This document shows positions 1-7,231 of a stretch of DNA of 7,549 bases, one piece after another. Under the pieces are notes generated by a model. The model worked only from the letters and a program-made list of their open reading frames with translations, made no database searches and had not been told where the DNA came from. The number at the start of each line of letters is the position of its first letter. Positions within the stretch are counted from its first letter, which is position 1. The translations under genes and the position numbers were made by a program. The stretch spans positions 1 to 7,549 of the forward strand of contig SXOY01000107.1 of NCBI GenBank assembly GCA_005776545.1, given 5' to 3'. Origin of the DNA: Planctomycetia bacterium. GTDB lineage: Bacteria; Planctomycetota; Phycisphaerae; Phycisphaerales; UBA1924.

Positions 1-3000
1 CCAGCATCGCTTCCTGCCCCATCGTTTCCCGCAACATCCAGAACATAAAACCAGCTCGGTCGTAAGTAACATTGGTATCACCGGGCCGAGATCCATCAAT
101 GCGATTGATCGACCGCTCACTATCAGCGCGTCTCCCATTCACATACGCATTTTCCCACCGCCGGAGCAACACACGGCGCTGCAAGTCGCCTTTCTCAGAA
201 TTGACAAGCATGGCAGAAGAGAAATTCGCAAGGCCCTCACTGATGATGTTGCCGCCTGGGCCTTTTCCCGGGGTTACCAGGTTTCCCCACCACTGGTGTC
301 CCGCTTCATGTGCGACGATATAGAACGCCGCATCGACATCTTCGTTTTCATCGGCATTGGGTCGCGTCATGAACCCAATGTCTTCCGAAAATGAAATATT
401 CCCTGGAAACCCTTGCGCGTATCCGGCAAGCCCCGGGAACTCAGTGACCCGCAGTAACTCCCACGGATACGGCGCAAACCACTCTGAGTAGCGCAACCTC
501 GATGCATCTAACGCCTTCACCATCGTATCAACATTTGCCGCAGTTCGTGGGTCGTGGTATACGGTCGTGGTGGTCCCCTTTGCCGCCACTAGCGGCCCAC
601 CCACGATGTTGAAAAACCGGACCGGTCGATCAGATTCCCACACTGTGCGGCGGCGGCCATCCACTTCCGAAGTTTCCTTCACCACCCCCACCGCGTTCAG
701 CGTCCAGTCTGCAGGGCCTTCAACTACGAGCCGCACATTGGTTGTCCATGCCGGCCCAAACAGCGGATCAACCCGCGTTTTCCAATGCTCAAGGGGATAC
801 TCGCGTGCATCGCGCGAGTTCTTATCATCCACACCAACCCCATCAACGAAGCCAACAACGGGCAGGAAGCTAGGACTGAACGAAGTCAGCACCACGCCGG
901 TCGGCAAAACAAACTCGCCCGCTCCTGTTGAGAGTTTTGACCATCCATCAGGCATTTTGCCTTCACTGTGAAAAGTAACGACAATTGTCTCATCTTTGGC
1001 AAGCGGGTGCGCGGGGCGAATCACATGCAGGCCAGAACGATCCTCGATGCACGGAACCGGTTGATCTTTCTTGCTTGGATCAGTAGCAACCCCATCCACG
1101 GTCCACTGTGTGGACTTCAGGTGCGCTCCGGGTGTAATCGGAATTTCTGCCATTGGCTCTGCGTGCGGATTGCGGAGTGTGTACTTCCCAACTACCTGCA
1201 ATGTGCGTGTTTCAGGGAACAACTTCACTTCTGCATCAACGCTGTCAAGCGATGCCGATGGAGCATTCTCCCACGTTGTCGAGTTTCGCTTCCAGTATGC
1301 CTTTGCCGCATCTTCTTTCGGTTTTCCGTTGTAGCCATCCCGAACTTTCAGGCCTGCATAAGTAGCAAGCGACGCGACCGGAATCGCGGCAATCAGTGGC
1401 ACTCGCATAGCCCGAAAGAACTGCCTGGGTTTCAGACGATCGACGACTGCACGAAGATCCGGAATTCGGCGGGGCCAGATCGCCAGGGCGGCCGCAATAA
1501 AGAACACGGCCAATAGCAGCACAATGACACGGTTTGTGACAATCGCCTGCCACATGAAATCAAGGCGATCGAGTTCACTCCAGCGCACCACACCCCAGAT
1601 GTGCCACGCAGACATCCAATTCAAGTACCCGAACCGTGTCAGAAATCCGGTGCCGATCAGTGCGCCAAGCGCAACGCCATACACTACAAAACGGTTGCGC
1701 AGCGCTGCGTACAAGAAGGCGACAAATGCAGTCCAGACTATCAGTGTTGGCGCAAGCAACAATCCAAACAACAGGAAAAGAACGTGCGGCTGAAACGGCA
1801 TCCATATGCCAGACTTGATGCCCTGCACAAGCAACACCAGTCCTACACCGATCGACGCCGCGATCACAATGACCATCGCCAGCACAGCATTTGCAAGCGA
1901 CTTGCCGGCAAGCATCGCGCCAGTACGGGTGGATGAAGCGCGAAAGATCGCCGCCAAACCGCAGCGTTCCTCGCGAACTAAACTCTCCACTGTGTAAAAC
2001 AGCGTAAGGAAACAGAGCAGGAGCGTGAGCGTATTGAAACTGCCCGCGGCACCAGTTCCAGTTGAAACCAGCGCTTCTGTGTCAAGCGTGCCCGGACGAA
2101 ACGAAGTTGTGCCCCAGACTTGAAGGAGGATTAATGGTCCAAAGAGCCACACTCCCGGAGACCGCACCAGCGAGCGAGTCTCTTGAAGCAGAATGTGCCA
2201 TGTGGAGCCTATGAACCCAGGCGCCACCACCGTCGCTGGAATTGGACCACCGCGTGCTGCAATAGAAGCATGTTGGAAAGAACTGGCGGGAGCGACCTCA
2301 GCCGCCGCTGCAAGTAATTGACCAGCGTTGGCAATCCGTTGATCGCCCGACTCGGTGCGTGTCAGCCGCCGACCGGTGGCCCACACTCCAAACAGGCCGA
2401 TCGCGACAAATGCAACTCGACTCAGGGCTATTGCAGGATCCGGAACGAGCCACGAAGAATTGTAGAATGCCACACCACGGTCTTCTTCCAGGAAAGTCCG
2501 TGTCAGCCAACGAAAACCTGTGGGATCGATAAACATGAGCAGGCGATCTACCCAATGTGGCAACCATTCAGGGCTGAAACTCCACAGAAAGAAGACACCG
2601 GCAATCAGGATCACCACGGGCATTGCAAACACCAGCACGGGCTGCCGCGTGCGGACTCCCAGCCACATCGATGTGCCCGCAACAAACAGAAGCTGCGGAA
2701 TTCCAACCACGATCAGCGGCCAAAAATATCCTAAGGGCTGAAACGCGACGCGAGCACTTTCCTCAACGTTGATTGGCCAGAGCTGATATAGCCCCATCTG
2801 CACCAGAATCCACAGCAACATGACTATGAACAGCACCATGGAGGTGCCGAGCAATCGCGAGAAAGCGTACTGCGTCATCGATATTGGGGTTGAAAATACC
2901 AAGCGATTGATGCGGCGATCAAAGTCTGTGAGAATCGGCATGCCACAAATAACAGCGACAAAGAACGGCAGAATGAGTGCGAAAAGAATGGCATCGGCAA

Positions 3001-3193
3001 AAAACAAGTTGGCAGGTGCGTTTATGGCCAACTTGGCACCGCCAGTATCTGCCGAACCACTGCTGATGCGAACGCCGCCTGCGACAAAGCCCAGCGACAT
3101 CAGCGAGAAGATCGCAAACATGATGATGTTCACGGGCTTTTTCCAGAATGTCCCCAGTTCCAATCTCGGAAATGCGAGAAGCCTTGCGATCAT
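1..3193 (-). CDS. ABC-2 type permease fused to M1-family metallopeptidase (C-terminus cut by window edge)
   Basis: The reading frame is open from ATG at 3193 to the window edge, 1064 codons with no stop. The N-terminal part has two ABC-2-like permease halves, with hydrophobic segments near residues 20-40, 63-86, 114-138, 154-180, 185-205 and 255-274, then 346-362, 387-405, 432-457, 470-497, 502-518 and 551-574. A thirteenth segment (597-615) leads into a soluble domain. That domain carries a zinc site HEAGH (962-966), a likely third ligand Glu986 in ISEGLA, and a candidate catalytic Tyr1044 in YDRAGF. The GAMEN exopeptidase motif of classical M1 enzymes is replaced by EFP...AQGFPG...SEDIGF (918-941), as I recall from other permease/M1 fusions. 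With a cytoplasmic N-terminus and 13 segments, the peptidase would face outwards; this is inference. It is translationally coupled to the ATPase gene and presumably forms the transporter with it. Substrate is unknown. About 100-150 residues are probably missing at the C-terminus. Confidence 0.9.
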   Translation of the reverse strand, partial: MIARLLAFPRLELGTFWKKPVNIIMFAIFSLMSLGFVAGGVRISSGSADTGGAKLAINAPANLFFADAILFALILPFFVAVICGMPILTDFDRRINRLVFSTPISMTQYAFSRLLGTSMVLFIVMLLWILVQMGLYQLWPINVEESARVAFQPLGYFWPLIVVGIPQLLFVAGTSMWLGVRTRQPVLVFAMPVVILIAGVFFLWSFSPEWLPHWVDRLLMFIDPTGFRWLTRTFLEEDRGVAFYNSSWLVPDPAIALSRVAFVAIGLFGVWATGRRLTRTESGDQRIANAGQLLAAAAEVAPASSFQHASIAARGGPIPATVVAPGFIGSTWHILLQETRSLVRSPGVWLFGPLILLQVWGTTSFRPGTLDTEALVSTGTGAAGSFNTLTLLLCFLTLFYTVESLVREERCGLAAIFRASSTRTGAMLAGKSLANAVLAMVIVIAASIGVGLVLLVQGIKSGIWMPFQPHVLFLLFGLLLAPTLIVWTAFVAFLYAALRNRFVVYGVALGALIGTGFLTRFGYLNWMSAWHIWGVVRWSELDRLDFMWQAIVTNRVIVLLLAVFFIAAALAIWPRRIPDLRAVVDRLKPRQFFRAMRVPLIAAIPVASLATYAGLKVRDGYNGKPKEDAAKAYWKRNSTTWENAPSASLDSVDAEVKLFPETRTLQVVGKYTLRNPHAEPMAEIPITPGAHLKSTQWTVDGVATDPSKKDQPVPCIEDRSGLHVIRPAHPLAKDETIVVTFHSEGKMPDGWSKLSTGAGEFVLPTGVVLTSFSPSFLPVVGFVDGVGVDDKNSRDAREYPLEHWKTRVDPLFGPAWTTNVRLVVEGPADWTLNAVGVVKETSEVDGRRRTVWESDRPVRFFNIVGGPLVAAKGTTTTVYHDPRTAANVDTMVKALDASRLRYSEWFAPYPWELLRVTEFPGLAGYAQGFPGNISFSEDIGFMTRPNADENEDVDAAFYIVAHEAGHQWWGNLVTPGKGPGGNIISEGLANFSSAMLVNSEKGDLQRRVLLRRWENAYVNGRRADSERSINRIDGSRPGDTNVTYDRAGFMFWMLRETMGQEAML

Positions 3194-4134
3194 GCCGCAC
3201 CTCCGACTGGCGCAGCATGCATCAATGCGGACGGAAGTTCGCTCGGGGCACACCGCATCAGGACGAGGTACGCATCTTCAAGAGTGCCCAAACTGAGAGT
3301 GAATCCTGCGGGCGCAGATCGACCACCTTTCACATACACACGCACGCGATTAGTGCGACCTTCTGAGAGAACCGCGCTGATCACGCGATGAGCCTCTGCA
3401 AATGCGGGCAACTCCGCATCGTCAACAAGTCCTTCGAAAATGGTGCCATCGATTGCACTACGGGCAGCACTTGGAGTAGTGTCAGCAACGACTTCGCCAG
3501 ACCGAATGACTGCAAGCCGCGGACAGAGCGTTGAAACATCTTCAACAATGTGTGTCGATAAAAGCACAATTCGACCCGCACTCATCTCCGCGAGCAAACG
3601 GTAAAACCGTTGCCGCTCTTCCGGATCAAGCCCAGCAGTTGGTTCATCAACAATCAACACACGCGGGTTGCCAGCAATCGCCTGGGCGAGACCCAGCCGT
3701 TGCCGCATGCCGCCGGAATACCCGACCACTTTGCGTTTGGCGGCAGAGGTCAGATTCACCCTCTCCAATAACTCATCAGCGAGTTTGCTCCGCCCCTTGG
3801 GACCAGTGACCCCCTTGAGTTTCAACAGAAACTCCAGCATCGCCTTGCCCGACAAGTCTGGATAGAACCCAAAGTCCTGCGGCAAATATCCAAGCCGTTC
3901 CCGCATGTACATCGGGTCTTGCACCGTGTCGTGTCCGTCAAGTACCACAGTGCCCGCAGTTGGTTCAACTAGTGCTGCAACCAAGTTCATCAAGGTTGAC
4001 TTGCCAGCCCCATTAGGTCCAAGCAATCCGAACATCCCCTCAGGAAAATCAAGCGTTACGCAGCGAAGCGCACATACTGGACCGGGGTGGATTTTGACAA
4101 GGCCGCGAATTGAAAGTGGAGCCGAAGTTGACAT
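3190..4134 (-). CDS. ABC transporter ATP-binding protein (ABC-2 exporter type)
   Basis: A 314-residue nucleotide-binding subunit that would power the permease/peptidase fusion encoded downstream. All ATPase motifs are intact: Walker [10 protein letters not shown] (39-47), Q-loop Gln86 in YLPQDFGFY, signature YSGGMRQR (139-146), Walker B RVLIVDEP (158-165) with Glu164, D-loop AGLDPEE, and H-loop His195 in LLSTH. This sequence style is typical of CcmA/NatA-like ATPases that pair with ABC-2 permeases. Residues from about 215 on form an extra C-terminal region of unknown role. I chose ATG at 4134 because it has AAAGGA (4142-4147) seven bases upstream and begins just before the first conserved strand; the longer frame from 4197 adds 21 residues without similarity I recognise. 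Its stop TGA overlaps the permease ATG (ATGA), so the two genes are co-translated. Confidence 0.96.
   Translation of the reverse strand: MSTSAPLSIRGLVKIHPGPVCALRCVTLDFPEGMFGLLGPNGAGKSTLMNLVAALVEPTAGTVVLDGHDTVQDPMYMRERLGYLPQDFGFYPDLSGKAMLEFLLKLKGVTGPKGRSKLADELLERVNLTSAAKRKVVGYSGGMRQRLGLAQAIAGNPRVLIVDEPTAGLDPEERQRFYRLLAEMSAGRIVLLSTHIVEDVSTLCPRLAVIRSGEVVADTTPSAARSAIDGTIFEGLVDDAELPAFAEAHRVISAVLSEGRTNRVRVYVKGGRSAPAGFTLSLGTLEDAYLVLMRCAPSELPSALMHAAPVGGAA
3198..3204 (-). promoter_or_regulatory. Strong ribosome binding site of the permease/peptidase gene
   Basis: GGAGGTG on the minus strand lies six bases (counted from GGAGG) before ATG at 3193. It sits inside the last codons of the ATPase gene (Val-Gly-Gly-Ala-Ala). 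Together with the ATGA stop/start overlap it fixes the permease start and indicates translational coupling. Confidence 0.8.
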
Positions 4135-4141
4135 ATGGGCG

Positions 4142-4147
4142 TCCTTT
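4142..4147 (-). promoter_or_regulatory. Ribosome binding site of the ABC ATPase gene
   Basis: AAAGGA on the minus strand stands seven bases before ATG at 4134. It decides between this start and an in-frame ATG at 4197, which lacks a comparable site. Confidence 0.65.
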
Positions 4148-4216
4148 ATTCCCTTGAGCAGGAGATTAGGCGTTTTGAATGGCGGTCTGCCGGTCATTGG
4201 GTGTCGGGCGGTAGGA

Positions 4217-4237
4217 CTTTCAGAAAGCGGTGCTTTC
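4217..4237. repeat. Overlapping inverted repeats (CTTTC / GAAAGC / GCTTTC)
   Basis: CTTTC (4217-4221), GAAAGC (4223-4228) and GCTTTC (4232-4237) can pair in two exclusive ways: the first with the second across one base, or the second with the third across GGT. They lie in the divergent spacer. They could be operator half-sites or a small alternative hairpin in the gap leader, or chance. Confidence 0.45.
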
Positions 4238-4254
4238 GCCAGCCTCTTTTCGCC

Positions 4255-4273
4255 GATGCCGCATCTTAGATGC
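4255..4273. repeat. Overlapping palindromes (GATGC / GCATC / GATGC), candidate operator
   Basis: Three alternating half-sites, GATGC (4255-4259), GCATC (4261-4265) and GATGC (4269-4273), form two overlapping palindromes. The right-hand one, GCATCTTAGATGC (4261-4273), is perfect over 13 bases around a central T. It lies 109 bases before the gap start and 127 bases before the ABC start, a position suited to a regulator of both. No regulator gene is adjacent, and its identity is unknown. Confidence 0.45.
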
Positions 4274-4381
4274 GACTCAAACTCTGTTCCGTCAAAGTCG
4301 CCGAAGGATCCTCCGGGTTCCTACTATCGCGCCAAGCACGACACATTCGCACCCCCGTGCCAATCAAGGATGGTGGAAACA

Positions 4382-5422
4382 ATGGCAATTCGCATCGGCA
4401 TCAACGGTTTTGGTCGCATCGGTCGCTTGTTCACTCGTCTCGCATCTGAAGATCCAAATATCGAAATTGTTGCGGTCAACGATCTTGTACCCGCTGACAA
4501 TCTCGCGTACCTGCTCAAGTATGACACCATGCACCGCCGCTTCATGCTCGGCGGAAAGCTTGCAACTGTCACTGCTACCGAAACCAGCTTCACGATCAAT
4601 GGCAAGACCACCAAGACCATGGCGGAAAGAGATCCATCGAAGCTCCCGTGGAAAGACCTGGGCGTGAACTACGTCCTTGAATCCACCGGCCTCTTCACTG
4701 AGGGCGAAAAGGCGCAGATGCACATCGCAGCGGGCGCAAAACGTGTCATCATATCGGCTCCCACCAAGAGCGAAGCCGCAGTTGTCCCCACCCTCTGCAT
4801 GGGCGTGAATCACGAACTCTTCGACGCTTCCAAACACGCGATCGTTTCCAACGCATCGTGTACAACTAACTGCTTGGCCCCAATCGCCAAAGTCATCAAC
4901 GACAATTTCGGCCTTGAAGAAGGGCTTATGACCACGATTCACGCCGCCACTGCGACACAGCCAACACAAGACGGTCCATCGAAAAAGGACTGGCGCGGCG
5001 GCCGCAACGCATATCAGAACATCATTCCGGCCTCAACCGGCGCAGCCAAAGCCGTTGCACTTTGCATCCCCGCACTTAAAGGCAAGCTCACGGGCATGTC
5101 CTTCCGCGTCCCCACTGCTGACGTTTCCGCCGTCGACCTCACCTTCAAGACAGCTAAAGACACTTCACTCGCCGACATCAACGCGGCCATGAAGACCGCC
5201 AGCGAAGGCGCCATGAAGAACGTGCTCGCCTACACCAACGAAGAAGTCGTCTCCAGCGACTTCATCGGCGACCGCCATTCTTCAATCTACGACTCACTCG
5301 CGGGCATCGAGCTCAACAAGCGATTCTTCAAAGTCGTCTCTTGGTACGACAACGAAGCTGGTTACTCAACTCGCTGCGTCGATCTCATCCGTTATATCGC
5401 AGCCAAAGATGGCATCAAATAA
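4382..5422 (+). CDS. gap: Glyceraldehyde-3-phosphate dehydrogenase, type I
   Basis: Cytoplasmic glycolytic enzyme of 346 residues, which oxidises glyceraldehyde 3-phosphate with NAD+ and phosphate to 1,3-bisphosphoglycerate; the reverse reaction serves gluconeogenesis. The start [15 protein letters not shown] carries the Rossmann GxGxxG, with Asn33-Asp34 closing the second strand. The catalytic motif SNASCTTNC places the nucleophile at Cys160, and His187 is in [22 protein letters not shown] and [12 protein letters not shown] are the phosphate-site segments of E. coli GapA-like enzymes, and [11 protein letters not shown] is the usual C-terminal motif. Length is normal. ATG at 4382 matches the family N-terminus; GGTGG (4372-4376) or AAGGA (4366-4370) can serve as ribosome site. 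A second in-frame ATG at 4370 would add four residues. The gene ends in a strong terminator and no other glycolytic gene is adjacent. Confidence 0.98.
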   Translation: MAIRIGINGFGRIGRLFTRLASEDPNIEIVAVNDLVPADNLAYLLKYDTMHRRFMLGGKLATVTATETSFTINGKTTKTMAERDPSKLPWKDLGVNYVLESTGLFTEGEKAQMHIAAGAKRVIISAPTKSEAAVVPTLCMGVNHELFDASKHAIVSNASCTTNCLAPIAKVINDNFGLEEGLMTTIHAATATQPTQDGPSKKDWRGGRNAYQNIIPASTGAAKAVALCIPALKGKLTGMSFRVPTADVSAVDLTFKTAKDTSLADINAAMKTASEGAMKNVLAYTNEEVVSSDFIGDRHSSIYDSLAGIELNKRFFKVVSWYDNEAGYSTRCVDLIRYIAAKDGIK

Positions 5423-5442
5423 ATCCTGACAATCGCGATTCC

Positions 5443-5479
5443 AAGGGCCGATCGATCTCGATCGGCCCTTATCCTTTTT
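5443..5479 (+). terminator. Intrinsic terminator after gap
   Basis: A perfect 12-base-pair stem (5443-5454 with 5459-5470), GC-rich at its core, closes a four-base loop ATCT and is followed by ATCC and five T (5475-5479). It lies 21 bases after the gap stop codon. It also stands just before the HIT gene, whose ribosome site begins three bases after the T run. Confidence 0.9.
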
Positions 5480-5481
5480 GC

Positions 5482-5487
5482 AGAGGA
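5482..5487 (+). promoter_or_regulatory. Ribosome binding site of the HIT-family gene
   Basis: AGAGGA stands seven bases before ATG at 5495 and fixes that start. It begins immediately after the T run of the gap terminator, leaving no room for a separate promoter between the two. Confidence 0.7.
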
Positions 5488-5494
5488 CACCCAA

Positions 5495-5959
5495 ATGGCA
5501 ACCCACCAAGACCCCTGCGAACTCTGCGCCAAGTTACGAACCTGCCGCGATGGGACGCACCCTGGACTTATCGCAGAACTTGACACAGGTTTTGCAGTTC
5601 TCGGCGACAGCCAGTTCTTCCTCGGCTATTCGCTCCATATTGCCAAAGACCCAGTGACCGAACTTCATGAACTCCCCCGCGTCCGCCGCGTGCGCCTGCT
5701 TGAAGAAGTCGCTCAGCTTGCCGAAGCCGTGGCAATCGTGACCAAACCACACAAACTCAACTACGAAGCCCTGGGCAACATGGTGCATCACATGCACTGG
5801 CACATCTTCCCCCGCCGCCTGACTGACCCCGATCCCAAGGCGCCAGTATGGGGACAGATGCCACAGGGAGATATGGCGAACCGCCACCTCTTCAACGCGA
5901 ATACACACGAAGAGCTTCTAATCGCATTGCGGACAACTCTCATGCAAATTCGTAAATAG
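5495..5959 (+). CDS. HIT-family (histidine triad) nucleotide hydrolase/transferase
   Basis: A 154-residue cytoplasmic protein of the histidine triad superfamily, which acts on the alpha-phosphate of nucleotides such as dinucleoside polyphosphates or AMP derivatives. The triad is HMHWHIFP, with His99, His101 and His103; His101 would be the expected nucleophile. Upstream, KLNYEALGN (87-95) contains the conserved Asn before the triad, and GYSLHIAKDPVTELHEL (44-60) is the usual strand and helix start. An N-terminal CELC (Cys8, Cys11) resembles the zinc-binding CxxC of many HIT proteins, with a histidine as possible further ligand; this is inference. Length is typical of single-domain members. It follows gap in the same direction and probably depends on read-through of the gap terminator or on a promoter hidden in it. 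The exact substrate cannot be read from sequence. Confidence 0.93.
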   Translation: MATHQDPCELCAKLRTCRDGTHPGLIAELDTGFAVLGDSQFFLGYSLHIAKDPVTELHELPRVRRVRLLEEVAQLAEAVAIVTKPHKLNYEALGNMVHHMHWHIFPRRLTDPDPKAPVWGQMPQGDMANRHLFNANTHEELLIALRTTLMQIRK

Positions 5960-5971
5960 CACAATCCCGAT

Positions 5972-7231
5972 TCAGCATCCACCACTGAACGCCTGCACAA
6001 AGTCGAGATAATCAAAGAAATCCACAACCGTGTCAGCATTGAAATCCGCTGCAGGCTCAGACGACGAAAACGCGGCGACAAAGTCGAGATAATCAAAGAA
6101 GTCCAACGACGCATCGCAATTGAAATCAGCGATGCAAATCGTGAATACCTCTTCATTGCTCGTCACTGTGCCACAGTCATTGGTGATGATGCAACGAGTC
6201 ATGATTGGGAATTCGGTTGCACTCGCTGGATACGCACCGGCCGCAGGTGGGTTCAGTGCGATGGAGACCGTGCCGCTGCCGCTGGCGATAAACAGGTCTT
6301 CCCCAGATTCAGTTTCATTCACGCCATTAACCACCGGAATCCATGCGCCATTGCCCTGCTTCCATTGCCAGACGATCGTCGATGGCGCATCGAACACTCC
6401 ATCAACGCTGAATGTTCCTTGCCCTGTTGGGCACGCGATCGCGTGCGCAGAATTTGTAGTGATAATGGGAGCCAGGTGTGCCCATGTCAATCCACGCAAA
6501 TTCAGTCCGCCCTGAATGATCGGGCCATTAACATAGGTGTTTCCAACCAACCCAATCAACTGCGATCCATTTCCATTCAAGAACGTGATTGCACTGGAAG
6601 TTGGATGAATGGTCATGTCATGGAAATTTGTCATTGATGGTGGACTGGCAAATGCTGTCACAGCGGGCGAAGGGAACAGCGAAGAGAGTTGGTACACCCT
6701 GGGAGTTGTGGTGCGATTGAAGTCGGCAAAAAGATCTTGTGTGGCCGAGCATGCAAAGCAATCAAGGTCGCCCACCGGCAACGCACCGCTGTTTGCAAGT
6801 ACAACCCCGTTCTCATCGAAGAGCGCAAGGCGGGTTGTTCCGAAATTCCCAAGCGGCCCATAGCCCATGATGAACGCATTGTGCCGCGGCGACCAATCGA
6901 ACCCCTCTGTATACGAGGTGCTCAATGGTGCCGTAAACGAAAGCGTTTCCGATGTGCGGGTCGCCGGATAGATCTTCATGAACGTAGAAAGATTGTTCGC
7001 TGTGCTGGTATTCTGAATTGCAGCCGCAAGTCGACAAGGCGGCAGTGCCCCCATGTTGTAAACCTCATACCCCGCTGGCACAGGCACTGTCATGATCACG
7101 CGAACGGCCCCGCTGACCGGGTTGACCTCCACAATCGAAGCCTGACCCGCTGTGGTCGTAGTCGAACCGATCAAGACTTGACCCTGTGCAGAGCCTGCGA
7201 TCGCAATCATTACAATAAGAGGAATTCGCAT
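5972..7231 (-). CDS. Secreted protein with C-terminal GC-type dockerin-like domain
   Basis: A 419-residue predicted exported protein. Residues 1-18 form a signal peptide (MR, then hydrophobic IPLIVMIAIAG, cleavage near SAQG). Residues 20-285 are rich in Ser, Thr, Gly and Asn, with short repeated beta-type segments reminiscent of a propeller, but I recognise no family. Residues about 287-365 resemble an Ig-like domain (IVWQWKQGNGAW, later TRCIITNDCGTVTSNEE). The C-terminus (366-419) has two EF-hand-like loops, DFNCDASLDFFD (369-380) and DFNADTVVDFFD (396-407), each with Asp/Asn at positions 1, 3, 5, 9 and 12 and followed by YLDFVxAF; the chain ends in SGGC. This matches the GC-type dockerin-like domain of Planctomycetota; binding partner unknown. 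The start at 7231 gives the signal peptide at the very N-terminus and has AGGAAG (7237-7242) five bases upstream; the frame continues to 7312 without supporting signal. It converges with the HIT gene. Confidence 0.88.
   Translation of the reverse strand: MRIPLIVMIAIAGSAQGQVLIGSTTTTAGQASIVEVNPVSGAVRVIMTVPVPAGYEVYNMGALPPCRLAAAIQNTSTANNLSTFMKIYPATRTSETLSFTAPLSTSYTEGFDWSPRHNAFIMGYGPLGNFGTTRLALFDENGVVLANSGALPVGDLDCFACSATQDLFADFNRTTTPRVYQLSSLFPSPAVTAFASPPSMTNFHDMTIHPTSSAITFLNGNGSQLIGLVGNTYVNGPIIQGGLNLRGLTWAHLAPIITTNSAHAIACPTGQGTFSVDGVFDAPSTIVWQWKQGNGAWIPVVNGVNETESGEDLFIASGSGTVSIALNPPAAGAYPASATEFPIMTRCIITNDCGTVTSNEEVFTICIADFNCDASLDFFDYLDFVAAFSSSEPAADFNADTVVDFFDYLDFVQAFSGGC
5997..6100 (-). repeat. 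Dockerin repeat units in the secreted-protein gene
   Basis: The same 23 bases occur at 5997-6019 and 6078-6100, 81 bases (27 codons) apart. They encode FFDYLDFV in each EF-hand unit. The exact match, including third codon positions, suggests recent duplication or gene conversion between units. Confidence 0.85.

Larger units (their letters stand above)
4135..4381. promoter_or_regulatory. Divergent intergenic region between the ABC operon and gap
   Basis: This 247-base spacer separates divergent genes and must hold the promoters of both the ABC operon (minus) and gap (plus). I find no confident -35/-10 pair on either strand; TACTAT near 4322 is a weak -10-like element towards gap without a convincing -35. 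The spacer contains clustered inverted repeats (4217-4237 and 4255-4273, listed separately) and a near-palindrome around a GGATCC core at about 4301-4316. The frame of gap stays open through the whole spacer into the ABC gene, but nothing in that extension resembles the enzyme. Confidence 0.5.

Noticed and set aside
801..822. Inverted repeat CTCGCG...CGCGAG
   Set aside because: It lies inside the peptidase coding sequence, has a seven-base loop and no T run, and is explained by codons for Asn-Ser-Arg-Asp-Ala-Arg-Glu.
567..1516. Two plus-strand open frames of 134 and 182 codons
   Set aside because: They run antisense to the permease/peptidase gene, whose minus-strand frame encodes clear peptidase-domain and membrane sequence here. 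The plus-strand translations are rich in Arg, Ser and Cys and resemble no family.
3905..4381. 159-codon upstream extension of the gap frame
   Set aside because: It is antisense to the ABC ATPase Walker A region and has no similarity to GAPDH. The enzyme's N-terminus begins exactly at [11 protein letters not shown], 4382.
4364..4969. Minus-strand open frame of 201 codons
   Set aside because: It is a shadow of gap. The plus strand carries intact cofactor and catalytic motifs, and the antisense product has no recognisable domain.
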